From an uncultured Lachnospiraceae bacterium (GTDB lineage Bacteria; Bacillota; Clostridia; Lachnospirales; Lachnospiraceae): a DNA stretch of 5,807 nt. Below, piece after piece: positions 1-4,647 of the stretch. The notes under the pieces were generated by a model. The model made no database searches, was not told where the DNA came from, and was given only the letters and a program-made list of their open reading frames with translations. How positions within the stretch are numbered: position 1 is the first letter of the stretch; each line of letters begins with the position of its first letter. Both the position numbers and the translations under genes were made by a program. The stretch is taken from positions 1 through 5,807 of the forward strand of contig CACXFW010000117.1 in NCBI GenBank assembly GCA_902767065.1. The letters run 5' to 3'.

Positions 1-440
1 ACATTTCAAGGAAATATGGCATTCCTCTGTGCGGATGGTGTCCGAAAAACGGATGGGCAGAGGACTATCCTTCTGCGCCCGGTCTTCTAAGGGACTACCC
101 AGAGCTTCAGGAAACACCTTCAGAAGGGACAAGGCAGCGGACAGAATGGAACATGCGCGATGCCGACGCCATCCTGACTATTGTCCCAAAAGAATCTCTC
201 CCATCACCGGGAACAGACATTGGGCTTCTGGAAGGAGAAAACCTGAAAAAGCCAATGCTCACTGTTTCAGGGATGGAAGATATTCCCCGGATCACAGCAT
301 GGTTTCACAGCCTTCCTGATGAAATCGAGCTGTGTGTCGGCGGGCCAAGAGCCAGCGAATGCAGCAGTGCGTATGATTTAGCCGGAAGGATGCTTTCCGC
401 TGTACTTGAAACAATTGAACGAAATCGGGTTCAGGAATGA
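1..440 (+). CDS. Putative molybdenum carrier (cpYpsA/YpsA-like) protein, 3' part
   Basis: The frame is open from the left edge (first full codon at base 3) to TGA at 438-440, so the start lies outside the window; 145 residues are visible. They carry the signature blocks I associate with the 'putative molybdenum carrier' family (cpYpsA, SLOG-type Rossmann fold): GWCPKNGWAED at residues 11-21, QETPS at 36-40, QRTEWN at 45-50, DADAIL at 53-58, SPGTD near 68 and GGPRASE at 113-119. The missing N-terminus would hold the usual glycine-rich GGQTGxDR loop. Despite the family name, the biochemical role is poorly defined; related SLOG proteins bind nucleotides or nucleotide-derived ligands, and a cytosolic location is expected. 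The gene converges on the XRE gene with 131 bases between the stops. I see no functional link to the minus-strand genes; it may be cargo or flanking DNA. An ATG at 153 lies inside the conserved domain and is not the start. Confidence 0.82.
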   Translation, partial: ISRKYGIPLCGWCPKNGWAEDYPSAPGLLRDYPELQETPSEGTRQRTEWNMRDADAILTIVPKESLPSPGTDIGLLEGENLKKPMLTVSGMEDIPRITAWFHSLPDEIELCVGGPRASECSSAYDLAGRMLSAVLETIERNRVQE

Positions 441-571
441 TGAAGGCTCTGCCAGTCGGTTATGAAACATCTCCAGAGCCCGGCTGTCTGATCAGATTGC
501 CTGTTTCGCCTTCAGAAACCCGCCTTCCTTTTCGCTTTGCTCCCAGAGTTCCACCGATAACGGTGCAAAGA
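441..571. other. Convergent intergenic region with small inverted repeats
   Basis: This is the gap between two converging stop codons. It contains a 7-bp perfect inverted repeat, GGCTCTG (445-451) and CAGAGCC (474-480), with a 22-base loop. It also contains a compact hairpin, CACCG-ATAA-CGGTG (552-565), seven bases beyond the stop of the XRE gene. Neither is followed by a run of T on either strand, so neither is a textbook Rho-independent terminator, although the second is well placed to be a weak transcript end for the minus strand. No coding potential is supported here. Confidence 0.35.
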
Positions 572-814
572 TTAATCACGAAAGTCGAACAGTTTTTTTA
601 CCGGGACGTTCAAAACGTCTGCGATATCCAGAAGCTTCTCAAGGGAAATCGAAGTCGGCATGTTTGGCGCTTCCAGGTTGCTGATATGAGTACGGCTGAG
701 ATTCACTGCATCAGCCAGTTCAATCTGCGTAATATTCTTCAGCTTTCTGTAATACGCGACTGTCAGCCCTAACTGGGTAAACTGTTTTGTTCTCTGATCA
801 TTCCTGTTCTTCAT
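572..814 (-). CDS. XRE/Cro-C1 family helix-turn-helix regulator
   Basis: An 80-residue protein that is almost entirely one HTH_3 domain. A basic N-terminal arm (residues 1-11) leads into a first helix (about 14-27), the helix-turn-helix with TQIELADAV (29-37) and recognition helix SRTHISNLEAP (40-50), then SLEKLLDIADVLNVPVKKLF (57-76), the standard closing helices of the family. There is no ligand or peptidase domain, so it is a minimal DNA-binding regulator, probably a dimer. The frame opens at 853, but ATG at 814 is preferred because AAGGAGG (832-826) precedes it by 11 bases and the upstream residues are outside the fold. It follows the transglutaminase gene on the same strand after a 117-base gap that lacks a clear terminator, so read-through is possible. 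It is a candidate repressor for the dyads at the sigma and transglutaminase promoters, but the sequence does not prove this. Confidence 0.88.
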   Translation of the reverse strand: MKNRNDQRTKQFTQLGLTVAYYRKLKNITQIELADAVNLSRTHISNLEAPNMPTSISLEKLLDIADVLNVPVKKLFDFRD

Positions 815-852
815 GATGATTCTTTCCTCCTTCGTCTCTTCCTTCCGGCACA

Positions 853-871
853 ATCATAGTATTGTCCATTC
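853..871 (-). promoter_or_regulatory. Possible -10 region of the XRE gene
   Basis: Read on the minus strand this stretch contains TACTATGATTG, with a plausible -10 box (TACTAT or TATGAT) about 40 bases upstream of the ATG at 814. No good -35 box sits 16-18 bases further upstream. The sequence resembles TAGTATGATTG upstream of the gene at 3758-4528 (11 of 12 bases when the preceding A is included), and a GAATG lies just upstream in both. That similarity is the main reason to list it. It could also be a protein-binding site. Confidence 0.3.
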
Positions 872-931
872 AGAATCGTTGTTTCTACCCATATTCTGCA
901 ATCAGTAAAAGCAGATTTCGCTTTCAGGTTT

Positions 932-2494
932 TCACCCGACATCCGCTTCAGAGAATCCCCATGTCGGATACTTCTGGACTCTGTCATTCCACAGACCGGC
1001 AGAGAACATGTATGGATACTCATCCGATCCACCATCGTTCCACACACTGTCACAGTAATACCAGGAATCATCAACCTTCACCAGATCCCAGACATGGCCC
1101 TGCGGATCATCAGAAATTGTACCGAAATCAAGCCTGCAGTCGATCCCCACGGAATTGCACATATGCTTGAACAGATTCGCGTATCCCCTGCAGGATGCAA
1201 TTCCGTCTTCTACTGCATTTGAGAGCAAAACATCCGATCCCGTGATCAGTCCTGCATTCTCGTCAAGGCACAGGCAGTCACATACATAATTGTTGATGGC
1301 AATAACGGCCTCTTTTTCTGTCATACCCTGCCTGATGAGTTCTCTTCCCTTCCGGTAAGCTTCCTCCTTCAGCTGCATGTTTTTTGAATATAGGACTCGG
1401 GCATCTTCCATACCGGCAAAAACGATTTTTCCGTCTGCCTGATTTACGGACAGGGAATTCGGCAGATAGGGGAAGAAAATATCGTTCTGTGCCTGGAGGA
1501 TTGTCATGGTTTCCATAAATGAAAACCCCGGATCATCCAGAACCAGCTCGTCATTCTCCCTGTTTCTGAAAGCGTCCTCCAGACTGTTGATAACATCTTT
1601 TTCATCAGGCGTAAGGATATCATATGGATACCGATTATCTATCTCCTCCATGGATACCCTGTTATGGTTGCTCACATGCGGATATAATACGATCTCAGGG
1701 ATCGTATTGCCTGCACCTGATTCTCCTGTTGCTGAAGACCAGTCTTTTGATATTCCGGAATCATCCCCCATGGTTGAATCCGGAACCACAGAAGGAGGTC
1801 TCCTGTCAGTTTCAGCTGTTCCACCTTCCGCAGACGGGTTCGTTTCTATCCTGTTCCGATCCGGGGATGAAGCAGACTGTGAAGGTACATTTTCCAAACT
1901 TTCGGGATGTGTTGATGTGATCGGAATATCTGCCTGGCTCTCGGATGATGGCTCTGTTCCTTCTGTCTCCTCATCCGGATTTACCGTCCAGTCCCGTGCC
2001 TGCCGGAGTTCAAACTCCTCCTCAGCCTTCCGGAGCAGCTCCAAGAGCCTTGTCTTAATGTATGAATCCTCCAGACTGTCCGCTTTTTCTTCTGCCAGAG
2101 TCAGCTTCTGTCTGGTCGCATCGTCCCTGATCTGATCTTTTCTGTAATCCCAGACCGAGAGTGCAGCCGCAATCGCATCGCGTTCTGCCTGTCCTTTCCG
2201 TTCATCTGAATCCTGTACATCAGGTATTTGTTCCGGAGCTTCCTGCATCAGAAGATCCATGAATTCTTCCGCTTCATAAAGAAGATCTTCATCGATGTCA
2301 GGAAACTCTTCCTCCCCGCTTTCCGATACCGGCTGGTCTTCTGTCCTGACAGGTTCCGGCCGGCCTTCGGTCTCGGGAGAATCTGTCTTATGCTCTGAGC
2401 GGAACGATAGCAGAACCGATGTAAACACAAGAAGGCCGATCATCACGCCGCCAATGATCAACAGCAGTTTCCTTCTATCATCATCCATTGTCAT
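932..2494 (-). CDS. Membrane-anchored transglutaminase-like protein
   Basis: A 520-residue protein with an N-terminal membrane anchor (about residues 9-30, preceded by DDDRRK, so the bulk should be outside the cell). Next come an acidic stretch (31-85), a predicted helical, possibly coiled-coil segment (about 100-168) and a Ser/Pro/Thr/Glu-rich, probably disordered linker (169-265). The C-terminal transglutaminase-like (papain-fold) domain spans roughly 290-495. The catalytic triad is intact: Cys435 in SCRGYANLF, His467 in GHVWD, Asp482 in CDSVWND. Bacterial members of this family act as surface proteases, cross-linkers or amidases; the substrate cannot be told. The frame opens at a GTG at 2515, but that codon lies upstream of the expected transcription start, and AGGAGG (2506-2501) sits inside that extension, six bases before ATG 2494. 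The gene has its own strong promoter just after the sigma gene stop. Several extra Cys residues (near 405-409 and 446-453) are unusual for an exported Bacillota protein. Confidence 0.85.
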   Translation of the reverse strand: MTMDDDRRKLLLIIGGVMIGLLVFTSVLLSFRSEHKTDSPETEGRPEPVRTEDQPVSESGEEEFPDIDEDLLYEAEEFMDLLMQEAPEQIPDVQDSDERKGQAERDAIAAALSVWDYRKDQIRDDATRQKLTLAEEKADSLEDSYIKTRLLELLRKAEEEFELRQARDWTVNPDEETEGTEPSSESQADIPITSTHPESLENVPSQSASSPDRNRIETNPSAEGGTAETDRRPPSVVPDSTMGDDSGISKDWSSATGESGAGNTIPEIVLYPHVSNHNRVSMEEIDNRYPYDILTPDEKDVINSLEDAFRNRENDELVLDDPGFSFMETMTILQAQNDIFFPYLPNSLSVNQADGKIVFAGMEDARVLYSKNMQLKEEAYRKGRELIRQGMTEKEAVIAINNYVCDCLCLDENAGLITGSDVLLSNAVEDGIASCRGYANLFKHMCNSVGIDCRLDFGTISDDPQGHVWDLVKVDDSWYYCDSVWNDGGSDEYPYMFSAGLWNDRVQKYPTWGFSEADVG

Positions 2495-2500
2495 TTCCGA

Positions 2501-2506
2501 CCTCCT
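2501..2506 (-). promoter_or_regulatory. Ribosome binding site deciding the transglutaminase start
   Basis: AGGAGG on the minus strand, six bases upstream of ATG 2494. It lies inside the longer frame that begins with GTG 2515, so it argues for the ATG. With a transcription start expected near 2509, the leader would be only about 15 bases long, mostly occupied by this site. Confidence 0.8.
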
Positions 2507-2515
2507 GCTTATCAC

Positions 2516-2545
2516 ATTATACCTTTATAGGTATTTTGTTTTCAA
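2516..2545 (-). promoter_or_regulatory. Sigma-70-type promoter of the transglutaminase gene
   Basis: On the minus strand: -35 box TTGAAA (2545-2540), an 18-base spacer, and a perfect -10 box TATAAT (2521-2516). The -35 box begins about ten bases after the stop of the sigma factor gene, so the transglutaminase gene has its own promoter despite being downstream on the same strand. The spacer matches the spacer of the sigma gene promoter at 14 of 18 positions and contains the dyad at 2519-2534. Confidence 0.75.
2519..2534. promoter_or_regulatory. Operator-like perfect dyad in the spacer, copy 1
   Basis: A 16-bp perfect inverted repeat, read on the plus strand as ATACCT-TTAT-AGGTAT. It fills most of the -35/-10 spacer and overlaps half of the -10 box. 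A repressor bound here would block RNA polymerase; a regulator that distorts the spacer is also conceivable given the 18-base spacing. A near-identical copy sits at the same offset in the promoter of the sigma gene (3637-3652). The binding protein is unknown. Confidence 0.6.
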
Positions 2546-2554
2546 AAAAATAAA

Positions 2555-3598
2555 TCATGCAATCCATGGACTTAATCTCCGGAAAACGATGGAGGAATCC
2601 CTGAGTTTATCCATCGCGCCCTTCTCTATCTGACGGACACGCTCTCTGGTCAGGTGATACTTCCTGCCTATTTCCTCGAGTGTTTTTCCTTCCTGGGTTC
2701 CGTCGCATCCCCACCGCATTCGGACTATATCCTCTTCCCTTCCATGAAGGACAATGGAAATAACCTGATTAACATCTTCACTCATACTGTCCATGACGGC
2801 AGTCTCTTCAACATCTACAGACATGTCAGTCAGCTGGCTTCCGATATCAGCATCATAGTCTTCACCGGAAAAGGCATCAATGGAATCCACTCCCTTCTTA
2901 ACATTCCGGTAGGCAGAAATGATATCCATACCAAGTTTGAATTTCTTTGCCAGAACCTGATCAGAAGGTTCTCTGCCATGCTTCCTTTCATATTGAATGA
3001 TAAACCGGGTGATGTCTTTCTGGCGGTCGTGGATGTAGACTGGAATACGAATCGTATTGCTGTTGTCCGAGATATAACGGGTCACTGCCTGCTTAATCCA
3101 CCATGTTGCATAGGTGGAAAACTTGCAGCCCATATCCGGATCATACTTTTCTACTGCTTTCATAAGCCCCAGGTTTCCGGCCTGCATCAGATCCTGGAGT
3201 TCAATATTGGATGAGTACAGATATCTTTTGGCTATACTGATGACCAGACGAAGATTCGACGTGATCATCTTTTCTTTTGCCTCCCTGTCACCCTGCTTCA
3301 CTTTTATGGCAAGTTCATGTTCCTCATCTCTCGTCAGGAGCCTGTACCTGTTCACATCCATCAGATACAGCCGGATACTGTTCATGACAAGATCTTCTCC
3401 GTCATCGTCAATACAATCCAGAAAATCGTCCCTGATCTCCATATCCAGCGCTTCAATGGCATCCATCAGCTCTGCTCTGAGCGATGGATCACTGATCCCC
3501 TGATTCTCCATTTCAGCTGTCAGTTCCTTTACTCTGACATACCCTCTCTTTCTGTATGACTTGCTAATCCGTACCGCCAGCACATCAATGTCCACCAT
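2555..3598 (-). CDS. RpoD-like sigma-70 family RNA polymerase sigma factor
   Basis: A 347-residue sigma factor that directs core RNA polymerase to promoters. Residues 1-58 form a short region 1.1-like segment (VRISKSYRKRGYVRVKEL). Region 1.2 follows (SIRLYLMDVNRYRLLTRDEE, 74-93), then region 2 (NLRLVISIAKRY 115-126, DLMQAGNLGLMKAVEKYD 136-153, KFSTYATWWIKQAVTRYI 159-176) with the 2.4 stretch SDNSNTIRIP (177-186). Region 3 spans about 190-265 and region 4 about 275-340, ending in the helix-turn-helix TLEEIGRKYHLTRERVRQIEKGAMDKLR (306-333, quoted as the motif core; its key part is LTRERVRQIE). The order is that of group 1/2 sigmas without a long non-conserved insertion. Divergence from the usual primary-sigma wording (for example YISDNSNTIRIP and RMRWGCDGTQEGKTLEE) suggests an alternative sigma rather than the housekeeping one. 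AGGAGG (3612-3607) sits eight bases before ATG 3598. Its promoter shares architecture with that of the next gene, so it may control itself and that gene. Confidence 0.9.
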   Translation of the reverse strand: MVDIDVLAVRISKSYRKRGYVRVKELTAEMENQGISDPSLRAELMDAIEALDMEIRDDFLDCIDDDGEDLVMNSIRLYLMDVNRYRLLTRDEEHELAIKVKQGDREAKEKMITSNLRLVISIAKRYLYSSNIELQDLMQAGNLGLMKAVEKYDPDMGCKFSTYATWWIKQAVTRYISDNSNTIRIPVYIHDRQKDITRFIIQYERKHGREPSDQVLAKKFKLGMDIISAYRNVKKGVDSIDAFSGEDYDADIGSQLTDMSVDVEETAVMDSMSEDVNQVISIVLHGREEDIVRMRWGCDGTQEGKTLEEIGRKYHLTRERVRQIEKGAMDKLRDSSIVFRRLSPWIA

Positions 3599-3633
3599 AT
3601 CAAAATCCTCCTGCCATATTACTGATATTTACC

Positions 3634-3663
3634 ATAATATCTATATAGGTATATTATGGACAA
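3634..3663 (-). promoter_or_regulatory. Promoter of the sigma factor gene
   Basis: On the minus strand: -35 TTGTCC (3663-3658), an 18-base spacer, and -10 TATTAT (3639-3634). Transcription would begin near 3627, giving a leader of about 29 bases that includes AGGAGG. The -35 box is weak (4 of 6 to consensus), which fits a promoter that needs help or uses a different sigma. The spacer and the dyad match the transglutaminase promoter. Confidence 0.6.
3637..3652. promoter_or_regulatory. Operator-like dyad in the spacer, copy 2
   Basis: A 16-bp inverted repeat, on the plus strand ATATCT-ATAT-AGGTAT, with one mismatched pair. It agrees with copy 1 (2519-2534) at 14 of 16 positions and has the same three-base overlap with the -10 box. 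The surrounding DNA is strongly AT-rich, so part of the match could be chance; the identical offset is the stronger argument. Confidence 0.55.
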
Positions 3664-3665
3664 AC

Positions 3666-3694
3666 AAATTGGCAACAGACCAATTTCTGTTACC
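3666..3694 (-). terminator. Overlapping alternative hairpins, possible terminator or attenuator
   Basis: On the minus strand GGTAACAG (3694-3687) pairs with CTGTTGCC (3678-3671): eight pairs with one G-T wobble and an eight-base loop, followed by the T-rich AATTTGTTTG. Overlapping it is a perfect 7-bp repeat, AAATTGG (3686-3680) with CCAATTT (3672-3666), seven-base loop. The two cannot form at once. The first lies 64 bases after the stop of the 3758-4528 gene and could end that transcript imperfectly. The pair could also act as an attenuator in a leader RNA made from the candidate promoter at 3708-3736, or as a double-stranded operator just upstream of the sigma -35 box. Confidence 0.4.
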
Positions 3695-3707
3695 TACTCT
3701 ATGCAAT

Positions 3708-3736
3708 ACAGTAATACTTTTGCAAAACGATGTCAA
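3708..3736 (-). promoter_or_regulatory. Second, upstream candidate promoter for the sigma gene
   Basis: On the minus strand: perfect -35 TTGACA (3736-3731), a 17-base spacer, and a -10-like TACTGT (3713-3708; 4 of 6). The spacer contains the perfect 10-bp palindrome TTTTGCAAAA (3718-3727). A transcript from here would start near 3701 and run through the overlapping hairpins at 3666-3694 before reaching the sigma gene. The -10 is weak, so this remains a candidate. Confidence 0.4.
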
Positions 3737-3757
3737 TCCTTTTTTCTTGATCCAGAT

Positions 3758-4528
3758 TCATTCCATTTCCTGCTTAATCGTTATAAAAGCAAAGGCAATA
3801 CAAAGAATTATGACACTGCAGGCAATGAAGAACACAATTATCTTCGCAGGAGACATGAAACCAGAACCGTCTCCGTTTTTTTCCGATTCGGTTTCCATGT
3901 TGGTTTCCTCAATATGTTCCGCGCCTACATCTTCACGAAACTCTATCTGAATGTGACCGTAGCCCTTCTCAGAAATCACTATATCCCCATCATCATAAAC
4001 AGGATCATACTTCTGCATCACATCCCCAAGGATTTTCGCTTCAAAGAGCCGGTAGGTTCCAGCGGGGACAAGTTCCGTCTGTACGTACCCATTCACCTGT
4101 CTCAGGTACAGGCTTTCTACCCCTTCACCGCTGCTGACGGCAACAACCACGTCCTTTCCCAGAAGCTCGTCCGGCAGAATCGCTGAAACCGCAAGTGTGC
4201 CTGTTTTTCCGTTCTCCGGCAGCATAAACCAGGAACCCGAACCATCCTCCTGCCCGCTTTTGTCCGCCCTTTCCAGTTCATCCCTCTCTTCGAGAATCCG
4301 ATACTGCTTATCAATCAGAACAAATCTTGTTCTGCCGCTGCTTTTATCCCTGACCCATACGGATTCCTTATATACTTCAACCGGTCCGTCAAGATCATAC
4401 GGAACGCCATTCTCCCATTTCACAACAATCGGGATATCCAGATCGGCTGCAGAGACAGTCAGAAAAGAAATAGACAAGCATACGGAAACGGAAAGCAGGA
4501 ACCTGGTCAATACGATTCTTCCCTTCAT
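3758..4528 (-). CDS. Exported protein with signal peptide and C-terminal membrane anchor, family not recognised
   Basis: A 256-residue protein whose family I do not recognise. It has a Sec signal peptide (KGR, hydrophobic 8-25, likely cleavage after VSA at 25-27), a soluble region (28-225) and one C-terminal membrane span (about 229-251, IIVFFIACSVIILCIAF) with a tiny cytoplasmic tail KQEME, giving type I topology. Residues 31-75 carry IPIVVKWENGVPYDLDG, which resembles a module in the neighbouring NlpC/P60-fold protein. Residues 125-197 look beta-rich (ELVPAGTYRLFEAKI, then GYGHIQIEF), like small surface beta-sandwich domains, though this is only an impression. Before the anchor there is an acidic Glu/Asn/Gly spacer (198-225). 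ATG 4528 is chosen because AAGGGGG lies six bases upstream; ATG 4549 lacks a site, and the frame's further extension to 4729 overlaps the upstream gene. It follows that gene by 119 bases and is probably made with it or from its own promoter. Confidence 0.75.
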   Translation of the reverse strand: MKGRIVLTRFLLSVSVCLSISFLTVSAADLDIPIVVKWENGVPYDLDGPVEVYKESVWVRDKSSGRTRFVLIDKQYRILEERDELERADKSGQEDGSGSWFMLPENGKTGTLAVSAILPDELLGKDVVVAVSSGEGVESLYLRQVNGYVQTELVPAGTYRLFEAKILGDVMQKYDPVYDDGDIVISEKGYGHIQIEFREDVGAEHIEETNMETESEKNGDGSGFMSPAKIIVFFIACSVIILCIAFAFITIKQEME

Positions 4529-4534
4529 ATATTT

Positions 4535-4541
4535 CCCCCTT
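4535..4541 (-). promoter_or_regulatory. Ribosome binding site deciding the start at 4528
   Basis: AAGGGGG on the minus strand, six bases before ATG 4528. The alternative ATG at 4549, seven codons upstream, has no purine-rich site at a workable distance, and the peptide from 4528 gives a clean signal peptide. Confidence 0.65.
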
Positions 4542-4568
4542 CCCTTCATGGCTGCTACTATAAATCCA

Positions 4569-4593
4569 ATCATACTATGACATTCTATGTCAA
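4569..4593 (-). promoter_or_regulatory. Possible promoter/operator region with a perfect dyad
   Basis: On the minus strand a perfect -35-like TTGACA (4593-4588) overlaps a perfect 15-bp inverted repeat, TGACAT-AGA-ATGTCA (4592-4578). A -10-like TATGAT (4574-4569) follows, but at only 13 bases, too close for a normal sigma-70 promoter; at 16-18 bases there is no good -10 box. So the dyad is clear while the promoter reading is weak. It lies about 50 bases upstream of the start of the anchored protein gene and would suit a regulator of that gene. TAGTATGATTG here resembles the sequence upstream of the XRE gene. Confidence 0.4.
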
Positions 4594-4647
4594 CTCGCGG
4601 GTGATTAGATGCGGAAGGACAGCACTGTCTGTCTGGCTGACAGAAGA

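Noticed and set aside
437..772. Plus-strand open frame of 111 codons starting right at the end of the molybdenum-carrier gene
   Set aside because: It runs antisense through the XRE gene, whose HTH domain is clear, and its protein shows no family features.
905..931. AAAGC/GCTTT hairpin after the transglutaminase stop
   Set aside because: A five-pair, AT-rich stem with a seven-base loop and only four T; too weak to call a terminator.
811..1074. Minus-strand frame overlapping the end of the transglutaminase gene and reaching the XRE start
   Set aside because: It is out of frame with the conserved transglutaminase end and ends in a low-complexity RKRRRRKESS tail; no domain seen.
1506..2135. Long plus-strand open frame (209 codons), rich in serine
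   Set aside because: It is the antisense of the acidic, Ser/Glu-rich linker and helical part of the transglutaminase protein; the serine bias is the mirror of that composition.
2541..2575. Possible terminator after the sigma gene (T-rich run on the minus strand)
   Set aside because: The only symmetry before the T run is TCCATGGA without a loop and a 4-bp CATG pairing, too weak for a terminator; the T run also overlaps the -35 box of the next gene.
2654..3214. Plus-strand open frame of 186 codons
   Set aside because: It is antisense to conserved sigma regions 2 to 4; no ribosome site or family resemblance.
3656..4186. Plus-strand open frame of 176 codons starting in the sigma promoter region
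   Set aside because: It is antisense to the anchored protein, which has a coherent signal peptide, body and membrane anchor; no convincing ribosome site.
4611..4645. Hairpin CTGTC-AGCCA-GACAG after the stop of the NlpC/P60-fold gene
   Set aside because: A 5-bp stem with no following T run; could be structure in a read-through transcript but not a supported terminator.
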